Notes: generated by a model from the letters alone, not told the origin. A DNA stretch of 64,000 bases from RGIG4034 sp045576455 (GCA_045576455.1 JAZNGM010000001.1:310001-374000); one strand, 5' to 3'; counted from the stretch's first letter, positions 34,928 to 44,366 are shown. Numbers and translations are program-made.

Positions 34928-36469
34928 TTGAAGAGAAAAATTAATATTGGTAACAAGATTATCGGTTCTGAAAAAAGAACAGGTTTGTTTGTGCTGGGGC
35001 TTTTCATCGTGTTTTTTATATACTGCGGTAAAGAAGTTAAAGCGGAGTGTGTGACGGCGGATATTTTGCATGTGCATACGGGAGACGATGTGCTGGGTGG
35101 CGGTTGCTATACGGAGGAGATAGTGTGTAATGGCAATACGTTTTGTGTGGCGGTTGCCATACAGTGCGGACGTCAGGGAAAAACAATCAGTCAGCGGGAA
35201 TGGTTATGTGAGGCAGGTCATATAGATACAAACAGTGCGGGTGATGGCTACTATGAATATCAACATAGCGCGCGGTGTGATTATATAACCGGCAGCAGGA
35301 ATGTATTTGTATGCGATACCTGTGGAATGAGATATTCAGAATATATGGAAGTGTGCAATGCTGTTACCGGGTATAAAAACACTTGTGGTTTTGCGGCGGA
35401 TGAAAAAATAGGAGAACTAAGGTTGACGGCGGATACGGGCCGCTATGTACAAAAAATGAATATTAAGGCAGAAGTAACAGGCGATAAGGATTTGGCAGCA
35501 AAATTATTACAGAATGCCACATGGTCTTGTGATACGGGGGATATTTCAGGTCATGGTAATGAAATAACGGTCAGTAAAAATGGTGAATATACCATTTTTA
35601 TTGCGGCGGGGAACAATACGGCACCGGTAAAAGCGGGTATTTCCATTAATTGTATCGACAATACCCCTCCCGTGATTACTGCTTTTTATATGCCGTATGC
35701 TTTGGATAAATCCTATGTAACGATTGGAGTGAATGCAGAAGATAACACTACCGGAAATGCAGCACTTAGATATGTTTTTTGTGAAGGCGCTTGTGTGATT
35801 GAACCGGGAGTAGCCCGTTTTTCGGAAAACGGACATTTTAGTGTATCGGTTTACGATGAGGCCGGTAATGCAGTGCGAAAAGATTTTTCAGTGGATGGTA
35901 TTATTAAGCCGGTTCCTAAAGAAGGGACGGAAGAGATGTCTCCGGATATGCCCGGGCAGGAAAATCATGTGCAGGAAATAGAAGTTTGGAAAAATCCGGA
36001 GAAACAAGCTGAAGAGAAGAAAGAAGAAAAGGTAGAAGAAACGGTAGAAGCAAATCCGGTCCCAAACGAGAAAGAACAAATGAAAGAACAAACGAAAGAA
36101 CAAACGAAAGAACAACCGGAGAAACAACCGGAAAAACAAGCCATAGTGCCGATTACGGATAAAATAACGTTTCCGGTTGTTTCCATACTGCAACAACCGG
36201 TAGAAATTGATCAGCCTAAAGAGAGCCGTGTTCCTTCAATGGAAGAAACCGTTGATGAAGTAATGAATGAACCTGTACAGGATATGGCAGAAAAAACGCC
36301 GGAAGTGAAACATAGTATACGAAAGGTTAAAACTAAGGCTGCCGGATATATAGGTGTTATTATCGGCGTCAGCGCCATGCTTACAGGCTGTTATATGCTT
36401 TTTACAAAAGGACGTTGTTTATTGCATAATGAAAAAAAGTCTGATAAGATAACGATGAATATTAACTAG
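34928..36469 (+). CDS. Cys-rich cell-surface protein with Glu/Lys/Gln repeat stalk and C-terminal anchor
   Basis: A 513-aa protein starting with TTG. The N-terminal signal helix is at about 18-40 (FVLGLFIVFFIYCGKEVKA). A Cys-rich domain follows (about 42-160, with CDTCGMRY among roughly 12 Cys) and then two Ig-like beta regions (160-320). A charged low-complexity stalk (about 335-400, with repeated KEQ/TKEQ/PEKQ) leads to a C-terminal membrane helix (about 475-493) and a short basic tail. The His/Cys content may bind metal or form disulfides. It appears to be a single-gene unit controlled by the structured leader just upstream. The function is unknown; adhesion or surface sensing is a guess. 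Confidence 0.78.
   Translation: MKRKINIGNKIIGSEKRTGLFVLGLFIVFFIYCGKEVKAECVTADILHVHTGDDVLGGGCYTEEIVCNGNTFCVAVAIQCGRQGKTISQREWLCEAGHIDTNSAGDGYYEYQHSARCDYITGSRNVFVCDTCGMRYSEYMEVCNAVTGYKNTCGFAADEKIGELRLTADTGRYVQKMNIKAEVTGDKDLAAKLLQNATWSCDTGDISGHGNEITVSKNGEYTIFIAAGNNTAPVKAGISINCIDNTPPVITAFYMPYALDKSYVTIGVNAEDNTTGNAALRYVFCEGACVIEPGVARFSENGHFSVSVYDEAGNAVRKDFSVDGIIKPVPKEGTEEMSPDMPGQENHVQEIEVWKNPEKQAEEKKEEKVEETVEANPVPNEKEQMKEQTKEQTKEQPEKQPEKQAIVPITDKITFPVVSILQQPVEIDQPKESRVPSMEETVDEVMNEPVQDMAEKTPEVKHSIRKVKTKAAGYIGVIIGVSAMLTGCYMLFTKGRCLLHNEKKSDKITMNIN
36069..36139 (+). repeat. Short tandem repeats coding a KEQ/EKQ stalk
   Basis: Four copies of a 12-base unit (variants of GAAAGAACAAAC) are followed by two copies of a related unit (GAGAAACAACCG). 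They encode KEQ-x and PEKQ repeats inside the surface protein. Such units are prone to copy-number change by slippage, with each step in frame. Confidence 0.75.
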
Positions 36470-36510
36470 CAATTTTTTCATAATCATAAATTGCGGAAAG
36501 AAGAATCAAT

Positions 36511-37566
36511 ATGAATTGGGAACAGAATGTAAGACGTGTAGAACCATATGTGCCGGGTGAACAGCCTAAAGATAAAAATGTGATAAAGCTTAATACTAAT
36601 GAGTGCCCATATCCGCCGGCACCGGGTGTGCGTCGCGCGATGGAGCAGATGGAGGCAGAGAGTTTCCGTTTATATCCGGATACGGAGGCAACGGATTTAA
36701 GAGCTGCATTATCAGATTTCTATAATCTTAAGAAGGAACAGATTTTTGTGGGAGTAGGTTCGGATGATGTGCTTGCATTAATCTTTTTAACCTTTTTCAA
36801 CAGTGATAAGCCGGTTGTTTTTCCTGATGTTACCTATTCTTTTTATGATGTATGGGCTAATTTATACAGAATCCCGTTTTATCAGATTCCGCTGGATGAC
36901 GAATTTAAAATAAGAACAGAAGATTATATTTGTGACAATGGAGGAGTTGTTATTGCCAATCCGAATGCGCCGACAGCGATTGCAATGCCGTGCGATGAAA
37001 TTGAAAAAATAATACAAAATAACAAGGATGTTATTGTTGTAGTGGATGAGGCGTATGTTGATTTTGGTGCAGAGAGCTGCATACCACTTATAGAGAAATA
37101 TGATAATCTTCTGGTTGTACAGACTTTCAGTAAATCACGTTCTATGGCAGGAATGAGAATCGGTTATGCCATGGGACAGGAGAAACTCATTCAATATTTG
37201 AATGATGCCAAATTTGCAATTAATTCATATACCTTAAACACACCGACCTTGGAAATGGGAGCGGAATCCGTAAAGGATGTTGAATATTTTAACGCTACAG
37301 TTGATAAAATTATACATACAAGAGAGCGTGTTAAGAAAGAATTGACTGCGTTAGGCTTTTCTTATACGGATTCGAAAACGAATTTCCTGTTTGCAACGCA
37401 TGAAACGATTCCGGCGGTGGATATATACAATTATTTAAAAGGTGAGAATATTTATGTCCGCTATTGGAATAAAGCGAGAATTAATAACCATCTCCGCATT
37501 ACCATAGGAACAGATGAGGAAATGGATGTATTGATTGCAAAACTGAAAAAATACATTAATAAATAA
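36511..37566 (+). CDS. hisC: Histidinol-phosphate aminotransferase family protein
   Basis: A 351-aa fold-type I PLP aminotransferase of the HisC type. The PLP lysine is Lys208 in TFSKSRSMAGMRIGYA; NTNECPYPP near the N-terminus and NPNAPTA are typical. It catalyses the glutamate-dependent transamination in histidine synthesis, though related enzymes act on aromatic amino acids or threonine phosphate. No other his gene is nearby; the next genes are DUF368 and a methyltransferase. Confidence 0.88.
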   Translation: MNWEQNVRRVEPYVPGEQPKDKNVIKLNTNECPYPPAPGVRRAMEQMEAESFRLYPDTEATDLRAALSDFYNLKKEQIFVGVGSDDVLALIFLTFFNSDKPVVFPDVTYSFYDVWANLYRIPFYQIPLDDEFKIRTEDYICDNGGVVIANPNAPTAIAMPCDEIEKIIQNNKDVIVVVDEAYVDFGAESCIPLIEKYDNLLVVQTFSKSRSMAGMRIGYAMGQEKLIQYLNDAKFAINSYTLNTPTLEMGAESVKDVEYFNATVDKIIHTRERVKKELTALGFSYTDSKTNFLFATHETIPAVDIYNYLKGENIYVRYWNKARINNHLRITIGTDEEMDVLIAKLKKYINK

Positions 37567-37592
37567 TATTTTATATAAAGGAAGAAATCATT

Positions 37593-38453
37593 ATGGAAAT
37601 GATAAAAAATGCATTAAAGGGTATAGTAATTGGAATTGCCAATATTATACCGGGTGTCAGTGGTGGCACCATGGCAGTGGCAATGGGAATCTATGACAAG
37701 CTTATTCATGCATTGACACATATTAAGTCTGAATTTAAAAAGGCAATGAAGCTGATTGTTCCGATATTAATCGGTGCGGCAATTGCAGTGGTGGCGTTAT
37801 CTTTTGTTATTACAGCCATGTTTGAACATTATCCTATTCCAACCAACTTATTGTTTATCGGTTTGATTGTGGGTGGACTTCCTGCAATGGGAAAAAAGGT
37901 AAAGGGTAATAAAATTAAAGTATCCCATATGGTTGCGGCAGTATTGTTTTTTGCCATGGTAGTAGGCCTTGCGTTTGTCGGGGAGGGAGAAACCAACTCT
38001 GCCGATATGACACTTAATTTTATAAATGTACTTAAATTATTCGGTTGTGGTATTATTGCTGCAGCAACCATGGTTATACCGGGTGTAAGCGGTTCCATGG
38101 TATTAATGGTATTGGGTTATTATGAAGCTATTATTACAACGATTAAGGATTTCCTTACCGCGTTAGTACATTTTGATATGGATGGTATTTTACATGGTGC
38201 GGGTATTTTGGCACCGTTCGGTATAGGATGTGTTCTTGGTATTGTAGTTATTGCCAAGATGATTGAGTGGGTGTTTAAAAAATTCCCGCTTATTGCATAC
38301 TGGGCAATTATTGGTCTGATTATTGCATCTCCGTTTGCCATTCTTTTGCTTAGTACATTTACGTATGAAAACCTTGCACTTACGATAGTGGCATCCGTGA
38401 TTGCATTTGCAGCCGGTTTTGTTGCTTCCATGAAATTGGGCGGAGAAGATTAA
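37593..38453 (+). CDS. DUF368 membrane protein, undecaprenyl-phosphate translocase family (PopT-like)
   Basis: A 286-aa polytopic protein with about eight helices and the two family motifs NIIPGVSGGTMAV (near residue 20) and MVIPGVSGSMVLM (near 160), which mark an internal duplication. DUF368 proteins have been identified as transporters that recycle undecaprenyl phosphate across the membrane for cell wall synthesis. It starts 26 bases after hisC and ends one base before the methyltransferase ATG, so it is probably co-transcribed. Confidence 0.9.
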   Translation: MEMIKNALKGIVIGIANIIPGVSGGTMAVAMGIYDKLIHALTHIKSEFKKAMKLIVPILIGAAIAVVALSFVITAMFEHYPIPTNLLFIGLIVGGLPAMGKKVKGNKIKVSHMVAAVLFFAMVVGLAFVGEGETNSADMTLNFINVLKLFGCGIIAAATMVIPGVSGSMVLMVLGYYEAIITTIKDFLTALVHFDMDGILHGAGILAPFGIGCVLGIVVIAKMIEWVFKKFPLIAYWAIIGLIIASPFAILLLSTFTYENLALTIVASVIAFAAGFVASMKLGGED

Positions 38454-38454
38454 T

Positions 38455-39204
38455 ATGAATGCATATACTGATTTTGCCGGTGTATATGATACTTTTATGG
38501 ATGAGACTCCCTATGAAGAATGGGGAGTATTTCTCCTTAATATGATGAAAAAATATAATATTTCAGACGGACTGGTGGCTGAACTTGGTTGCGGAACCGG
38601 AACCATGACAGAGTATATGGCTAAAGCCGGATATGATATGATAGGTATTGATAATTCACCTGAAATGCTGAATATTGCCATGGATAAAAAGGCAAAAAGC
38701 GGTCTTGATATCCTGTATTTGTGTCAGGATATGAGAGAGTTTGAATTGTATGGTACGGTACGTGTCATGCTTAGCGTATGTGACTGCTTAAATTATGTTG
38801 TAGATCCGGAAGAGATAATTGATGTGATGCGTCTTGTCAATAATTATCTGGATTATGACGGTTATTTTATTTTTGATTTTAATACCGTTCATAAGTACAG
38901 GGATATAATCGGAGATACTACTATTTCCGAAAACCGTGAAGATTGTGCCTTTATTTGGGATAATTACTATCATGAAGACGATAATATTAACGAATACGAA
39001 TTGACGATATTTGTTAAGGAAGAGGAAGATATGTTCCGGCGGTTTTCAGAGACACATTATCAACGGGGTTATACCTTGGAAGAAATGAAGTCGTATGCTT
39101 TGCAGGCAGGACTTAAGTTTGTTGAAGCATATGATGGTTATACGCAGAATCCTGTGGATGAAAATACCCAAAGAGTGCTTATGGTTCTTAAAAAAGAAGC
39201 ATAA
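38455..39204 (+). CDS. Class I SAM-dependent methyltransferase
   Basis: A 249-aa protein with the SAM-binding motif LGCGTGTMTEYM (about residues 42-53) and the acidic residue ending strand 2 (IGIDNSPEML). A motif with SVCDCLNYV lies near 105. The substrate is not identifiable. It begins one base after the DUF368 stop, indicating translational coupling. Confidence 0.85.
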   Translation: MNAYTDFAGVYDTFMDETPYEEWGVFLLNMMKKYNISDGLVAELGCGTGTMTEYMAKAGYDMIGIDNSPEMLNIAMDKKAKSGLDILYLCQDMREFELYGTVRVMLSVCDCLNYVVDPEEIIDVMRLVNNYLDYDGYFIFDFNTVHKYRDIIGDTTISENREDCAFIWDNYYHEDDNINEYELTIFVKEEEDMFRRFSETHYQRGYTLEEMKSYALQAGLKFVEAYDGYTQNPVDENTQRVLMVLKKEA

Positions 39205-39233
39205 GATGATTAATTGTAAGAGGAATGAATAAG

Positions 39234-40112
39234 ATGAGTGATTATATTGTGAGAGCAACGGCAGCCGATGCACAAATCAGGGCATTTGCCGCTACTACCC
39301 GTGAAATGGTAGAATATGCACGTTCTGTGCATGAGACAAGCCCGGTAATGACAGCTGCGCTGGGAAGACTTTTGACAGCAGGTGCCATGATGGGCAGTAT
39401 GCTTAAGGGTGAAAAGGATTTGGTGACTTTACAGATTGTCGGTGATGGTGAAGCAGGACAGCTCCTGGTTACGGCGGATGCCAAGGCAAGAGTGAAAGGC
39501 TATGTGAAGAATCCGTCTGTCATGCTCCCACCGAATGCCATGGGCAAACTGGATGTAGGTGGTGCAATAGGTCATGGTTATTTGAGAGTTATGAAGGATA
39601 TGGGATTAAAAGAACCCTATGCCGGTGAAACGGATTTAGTATCCGGAGAAATTGCAGAAGATCTTACCTATTATTTTGCCAATAGTGAACAGGTTCCTTC
39701 TTCGGTAGGTCTTGGGGTACTTATGAATAAGGATAATACGGTTTGCCAGGCAGGTGGATTTATTATTCAGCTTATGCCGTTTGCGGATGACGAAGTCATT
39801 AATAAGCTTGAAGAAAAACTGATGGGGCTTAAGAGCGTAACCACCATGCTCTCTGAAGGAAATACGCCGGAGGATATACTTAACATTATTTTGGGCGATA
39901 TGGATCTTATGATTAATGATAAGACAGAAACATCCTTTTACTGTAACTGTGAAAGAGCGCGGGTAGAAAAGGCATTAATCAGTTTGGGTAAAAAAGAGCT
40001 TAAAGAGATGATAGATGAAGGTAAAACAATAGAAACAAAGTGTCATTTTTGTAATACAACCTATGCCTTTAGTGTAGAAGAGTTGAAGGAAATTATGAAA
40101 CAGAGCAGGTAG
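39234..40112 (+). CDS. hslO: Redox-regulated chaperone Hsp33
   Basis: A 292-aa holdase activated by oxidation. The C-terminal zinc switch CxC ... CxxC is present (CNCERA and CHFCNT). The N-terminal domain has the family segments (LTAGAMMGSMLKGE, DGEAGQL). The ATG at 39234 has AAGAGG about 10 bases upstream, while the ATG at 39225 is too close to it. It follows the methyltransferase by about 30 bases. Confidence 0.94.
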   Translation: MSDYIVRATAADAQIRAFAATTREMVEYARSVHETSPVMTAALGRLLTAGAMMGSMLKGEKDLVTLQIVGDGEAGQLLVTADAKARVKGYVKNPSVMLPPNAMGKLDVGGAIGHGYLRVMKDMGLKEPYAGETDLVSGEIAEDLTYYFANSEQVPSSVGLGVLMNKDNTVCQAGGFIIQLMPFADDEVINKLEEKLMGLKSVTTMLSEGNTPEDILNIILGDMDLMINDKTETSFYCNCERARVEKALISLGKKELKEMIDEGKTIETKCHFCNTTYAFSVEELKEIMKQSR

Positions 40113-40154
40113 TAAGTTTGTTTTTGGGCGATACAATGCCCGGAAGGAATGGAT

Positions 40155-42065
40155 ATGAAACAAGGATTTATCAAAGTAGCAGCAGTGACTTTACGGATGA
40201 AGCTTGCGGATACGGTTTTTAATGCAACTGAAATAATGCGTATGATGGACGAAACCGAAGATAAGGGTGCTAAAGTGGTAGTGTTTCCGCAGTTATGCCT
40301 GACAGGATGTACTTGCGGGGATTTGTTTTTCCAGGAAGCATTGCTTTCTTCTGCCAAAGAACAGTTGATGCAAATAGTTGCGCATTCCGAAGGGATGCAG
40401 GCACTGTTTTTTGTCGGGCTGCCTTTTTCTTATGGGCAAAAGCTTTATAATGTGGCAGCTGCGATACAGAACGGAAAGCTTCTATGTTTTATTCCAAAGA
40501 CATATATTCCGGAATATGAAACCCTTGGTGAAAGCCGTTATTTTGCCAAAGGATTTTCCAAAGTAGTGATGGTAAAATTCTGTGGTATGGATATTCCTTT
40601 TGGAACGGATATTCTTTTGAAAAACAGTGTGATGGATTCTTATACTATTGCTTGTGAGATAGGGGATGATTTGCATGCGGTTTTTGCTCCGTCTGATAAA
40701 CATGTTGCAAACGGTGCAACCATCATTGTAAATCCTTCGGCGACGGATGAGATTGTAGGAAAGTCAGAAATGACTCTTAAGCTTATTGCTGCCCATACTT
40801 ATAAGCTTAAGGCAGGATATGTCTTGGCGGGTGCCGGTATGGGCGAATCCACACAGGATATGGTTTTTGCAGGTTATAATGTTATTGCGGAAGCCGGTAA
40901 AATACTTAAAGAAACGAAGTGTTATGAAAACGGTGTTATTTACAGTGATATTGATGTTGCGTTTTTGAATATGTCACAAAACAGGAAAAAGCTGTTTTCA
41001 GACAGTGGTGAAACAGAATATATGTCCCTTTATTTTGAACAGGAACTAACGGATAATGTTCTTGACAGGGAGTTTCCAAAGAGTCCGTTTGTGCCGGAAG
41101 ATGAGCATGAACGGAATGTAAGATGTGAAGAGGTGTTGACAATACAGTCGCAGGGACTTAAAAGAAGACTGGCTCATACAGGTGCTAAAAGTGCCGTGAT
41201 AGGCATATCCGGTGGACTTGATTCTACGTTGGCACTTCTTGTGACGGTAAAAGCTTTTGATTTGTTAGGGCTTGCGCGGAATAACATAATTTGCATTACG
41301 ATGCCCGGTTTCGGAACAACAGACAGGACATATATTAATGCCTGCAAGATGGTTGAAACGCTGGGAGCAACGTTGCGCGAAATAAGTATAAAAGATGCCG
41401 TGACGCTGCATCTTAAAGATATAGGACATGATATAAATGTGCATGATGTGACATATGAGAATGCACAGGCAAGAGAACGGACACAGATTCTCATGGATAT
41501 TGCCAATAAAGAGAATGGCCTTGTGATAGGAACCGGCGATATGTCGGAACTTGCACTGGGATTTGCGACCTATAACGGGGATCATATGTCAATGTATGGC
41601 GTTAATGCCGGTGTACCTAAGACACTGGTGCGTTATCTGGTACGTTTTTATGCGGATACCTGTGGGGATGAAGAACTTAAAAAGGTGCTTTTGGATGTAC
41701 TTGACACTCCGGTAAGTCCGGAACTTTTGCCACCGTCAGAAGGAGATATATCCCAAAAGACGGAGGATATTGTCGGACCGTATGAACTGCATGATTTCTT
41801 CTTATACTATATGCTTCGCCGGGGATATGAACCGAAAAAAGTATATAGAATAGCAAAACTTACTTTTAAAGAAGTGTATGATGATGAAACTATAAAGAAG
41901 TGGGTTAAAATGTTTTACAGAAGGTTTTTTACGCAGCAGTTTAAACGTTCGTGCCTGCCGGATGGCCCTAAGATTGGCAGCGTAGGTCTTTCGCCAAGGG
42001 GTGATTTAAGGATGCCATCCGATGCAAGCTATGCAGTTTGGGCTGCGCAGTTTATGGATATATAA
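40155..42065 (+). CDS. nadE: Glutamine-hydrolysing NAD+ synthase with altered glutaminase triad
   Basis: A 636-aa two-domain enzyme. The N-terminal nitrilase-type glutaminase (1-290) supplies ammonia to the C-terminal synthetase (about 320-636), which has the PP-loop GISGGLDSTLAL. In the glutaminase, the Lys (FIPKTYIP) and Cys (ACEIGDD) of the Glu-Lys-Cys triad are present. The Glu position reads Gln46 in VVFPQLCLTG (codon CAG at 40290-40292), where the family has FPEL. The neighbouring Tyr of LTGY is Cys. The glutaminase may be impaired, leaving free-ammonia use. The ATG at 40155 is preferred over 40149 because GGAAGG is 8 bases before it. Confidence 0.93.
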   Translation: MKQGFIKVAAVTLRMKLADTVFNATEIMRMMDETEDKGAKVVVFPQLCLTGCTCGDLFFQEALLSSAKEQLMQIVAHSEGMQALFFVGLPFSYGQKLYNVAAAIQNGKLLCFIPKTYIPEYETLGESRYFAKGFSKVVMVKFCGMDIPFGTDILLKNSVMDSYTIACEIGDDLHAVFAPSDKHVANGATIIVNPSATDEIVGKSEMTLKLIAAHTYKLKAGYVLAGAGMGESTQDMVFAGYNVIAEAGKILKETKCYENGVIYSDIDVAFLNMSQNRKKLFSDSGETEYMSLYFEQELTDNVLDREFPKSPFVPEDEHERNVRCEEVLTIQSQGLKRRLAHTGAKSAVIGISGGLDSTLALLVTVKAFDLLGLARNNIICITMPGFGTTDRTYINACKMVETLGATLREISIKDAVTLHLKDIGHDINVHDVTYENAQARERTQILMDIANKENGLVIGTGDMSELALGFATYNGDHMSMYGVNAGVPKTLVRYLVRFYADTCGDEELKKVLLDVLDTPVSPELLPPSEGDISQKTEDIVGPYELHDFFLYYMLRRGYEPKKVYRIAKLTFKEVYDDETIKKWVKMFYRRFFTQQFKRSCLPDGPKIGSVGLSPRGDLRMPSDASYAVWAAQFMDI

Positions 42066-42090
42066 TGATTCGTTTTCAGTTGTTCCTTAA

Positions 42091-42549
42091 TTACTCGTTT
42101 GAGTCAAGAGGTTGCTGTGCTTTTAACAGATTACGTTCTATGGCGTGAAGAAGAACCCCGGTGGTATATCGGGAATCCTGGTCATATGTAATCCGGCTTA
42201 ATGACTGATCACGTATTATTTGCTCACAAAGATTGTCAAAAGCAGGTTCAATCAGAGGATACATGGTTGTTACAGCTTCATCAATATTGACAAGCCGAAG
42301 GGAACGGATGTAATCGGCATCCACTACCAGTTCAATATCAAGAGCCATATCGCCGAGTGTTACACTGGTTGTATATACGCCAGGAACATAAAGTGATGTG
42401 GCTTTTTCTGTTGGTGTGCCGGGGTCTTTTTTGCCCGGTGCGAACATTAAAATAAGCAGAATGATAAATAGTATACCAAGGACAATAAAAATTCCTGTAT
42501 ATACGAGTTCTTTCATGCGAAAGACTAATATTTTGGTTCTTGCACTCAT
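42091..42549 (-). CDS. Membrane-anchored protein of unknown function
   Basis: A 152-aa protein with one membrane helix (about 14-36), a Pro/Gly linker (FAPGKKDPGTPTE) and an extracytoplasmic domain starting YVPGVYTTSVTLGDMALDIELVVD. The PG-x-Y-T-xx-V-x-LG pattern recalls FMN-binding-type extracytoplasmic domains, but the match is too weak to name. The ATG at 42549 has GGAG 8 bases upstream. It lies about 74 bases after the YiiX-like gene on the same strand and is probably co-transcribed with it. Confidence 0.7.
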   Translation of the reverse strand: MSARTKILVFRMKELVYTGIFIVLGILFIILLILMFAPGKKDPGTPTEKATSLYVPGVYTTSVTLGDMALDIELVVDADYIRSLRLVNIDEAVTTMYPLIEPAFDNLCEQIIRDQSLSRITYDQDSRYTTGVLLHAIERNLLKAQQPLDSNE

Positions 42550-42622
42550 ATTTGTATCTCCGGTCATTTTGTTATTATATTGTATGAGCGTAAGATGCGG
42601 TTTATGAACAAATACCATTGCT

Positions 42623-43312
42623 TTAACTAAGTTGGGAAACTGTAGTTTTTACAACCGTAACATAGGGGCTTTCGTATATATCGTGGGGAGTTACAATCAT
42701 TCCGCCGTCTGAATCCAAATCTATGCCAAGATATTTATAGCATTGCCATACAAGATGGGAACAGTTGGTGCCGTAAGAAGTGTCCCGCAGGTTGGATTTG
42801 GGGGACAGGATGCCGACGGAAAGGGTATATGGAATGTTAACCATATTGCTTTTGGCATATGCAATCATCTCGCGCACAAGATCTTCCCGGCTTTTTTTAT
42901 GAAAATTACTAAGTGCCTGCCAGACACTGTCAGACAATCTTAGTATGGCGTAACCGGGGTAGTTATTCCATTCTTTTATATCCTGAAAAGAAGAGGAGGA
43001 ACCCAGCTGCGTTGATTCAAGCGTTATTCCTCTTTTGGCGTCTGTTACAATAGCAGCATGTCCGTGCCGGTATGTGAAGGTATGCGAGGAAAAGGTAATC
43101 AGGATATCGCCGTCAGTAACAGGGGGGAAAGACTTGGCTAAAGATGTTTTAAGGATATCCTCTCTTGTAAGAAAAAAGATGGGGGAGCATACGGAGCCGG
43201 GGGTGTTTTTTGTATATATATTTTCTTTTATAACATACTCATTAAGTAAAGTACTGAGCATCATCAATGCAAATAATAGCAGGGTGGCAGAATAATAACG
43301 TTTGTTCGGCAT
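42623..43312 (-). CDS. YiiX-like permuted papain-fold amidase/peptidase
   Basis: A 229-aa protein with an N-terminal signal or anchor helix and an NlpC/P60-like permuted domain. The His is expected in RHGHAAIVTD (about residue 91-93) and the Cys in YGTNCSHLVWQCY (about 185). GDILITFSS is the usual first strand. These enzymes cut amide bonds in lipids, peptidoglycan or proteins; the target is unknown here. It is the first gene of a two-gene minus-strand unit with the anchored protein at 42091. Confidence 0.82.
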   Translation of the reverse strand: MPNKRYYSATLLLFALMMLSTLLNEYVIKENIYTKNTPGSVCSPIFFLTREDILKTSLAKSFPPVTDGDILITFSSHTFTYRHGHAAIVTDAKRGITLESTQLGSSSSFQDIKEWNNYPGYAILRLSDSVWQALSNFHKKSREDLVREMIAYAKSNMVNIPYTLSVGILSPKSNLRDTSYGTNCSHLVWQCYKYLGIDLDSDGGMIVTPHDIYESPYVTVVKTTVSQLS

Positions 43313-43460
43313 GATAACTCCTATGTTTTTTATTAGTGAGTTTTTCTTATTTTAAGGAAAATATTCAATATAAATAGTGATTAATGACTTTTGGGACAGG
43401 CGCAAAAGTTCTTCTTTTTAATACAATAAGATATCAGTATATGAGAGAGGGATTGATTCT

Positions 43461-44285
43461 ATGCAATATATAAGAAGGGGAAACGAAGTACCGTTTGTAA
43501 AGATGCATGGATGCGGAAACGATTATATATTTGTGGAAGAATTTTTAGAAGAGCCGCTTGTTGCACGAGAAGCAATTCCGGCACTTTGTAACCGTCATAC
43601 CGGAATCGGAGCGGATGGCGTTATTTTTATTCATTTATCAGATAAGGCCGATTTTGAGATGGAGATGTATAATTCGGACGGCAGCCGGGGGAGAATGTGC
43701 GGCAACGGCATCCGTCTGGTAGCAAAATATGTGTCTGACAGAGGATATCTCAGAAGAAATTCGATTATGATAGAAAGCATGGGCAAGGTATATGCGGTTA
43801 CGCTTCTTGAAAGCAGTACGGCTGAAGCAACAATGGCATCTGTTAACATGGGAAAAGTCAGAATCCCAAAGGGTTATGAAAAAGTTTTGGTTGGAAATGC
43901 ATATTTTTATATAACGGAAGTTGATACAGGTAATCCGCATGCAGTAATTATACTTGATAGTTTTAATGATTTTGATGTGGCTTACTGGGGCGCTTTAATT
44001 GAAAATAACGAGCGGTATCCGGATAGGACCAATGTCGAATTTGTAAAAGTTATCGGCAGGGATTTGGCAGAAGTACGCGTATGGGAAAGGGGAAGCGGTG
44101 AGACGCTTGCCTGCGGAAGCGGAAGTGTAGCAAGCGTGGCAGCATTACGCCTGCATAAATTGACTGGAAACCATGTGCGTGTTAGACTACTGGGTGGGGA
44201 ATTAATCGTAGATTATAATGAAGAAAACGATGAATACATTCTTACAGGTCCGGCAGTGGAAATATATGGCGGAATTATTTATTAA
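43461..44285 (+). CDS. dapF: Diaminopimelate epimerase
   Basis: A 274-aa enzyme converting LL- to meso-diaminopimelate. Two catalytic Cys are present: Cys80 in GRMCGNG and Cys218 in LACGSGS; KMHGCGNDY is the usual start. The serine after CGSG replaces the more common CGTG threonine. It completes the step after DapL (18671). A ribosome binding site GAGAGGGA lies about 9 bases upstream. Confidence 0.95.
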   Translation: MQYIRRGNEVPFVKMHGCGNDYIFVEEFLEEPLVAREAIPALCNRHTGIGADGVIFIHLSDKADFEMEMYNSDGSRGRMCGNGIRLVAKYVSDRGYLRRNSIMIESMGKVYAVTLLESSTAEATMASVNMGKVRIPKGYEKVLVGNAYFYITEVDTGNPHAVIILDSFNDFDVAYWGALIENNERYPDRTNVEFVKVIGRDLAEVRVWERGSGETLACGSGSVASVAALRLHKLTGNHVRVRLLGGELIVDYNEENDEYILTGPAVEIYGGIIY

Positions 44286-44302
44286 TAAACACCACAAAAA
44301 AG

Positions 44303-44348
44303 CAGGTTTTGAATCGTATTAAAGATAGAACGGTTCAAAAGCAACCTG
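44303..44348 (+). promoter_or_regulatory. Imperfect inverted repeat before the ECF sigma factor gene
   Basis: CAGGTT and AACCTG form the outer arms and TTGAATCG/CGGTTCAA the inner, slightly bulged arms of a hairpin or operator. It ends about 18 bases before the sigma factor start. No T run follows, so it is not a terminator. It could be a binding site or a leader hairpin. Confidence 0.4.
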
Positions 44349-44366
44349 AGAAAGGGAGCTTAAGGG

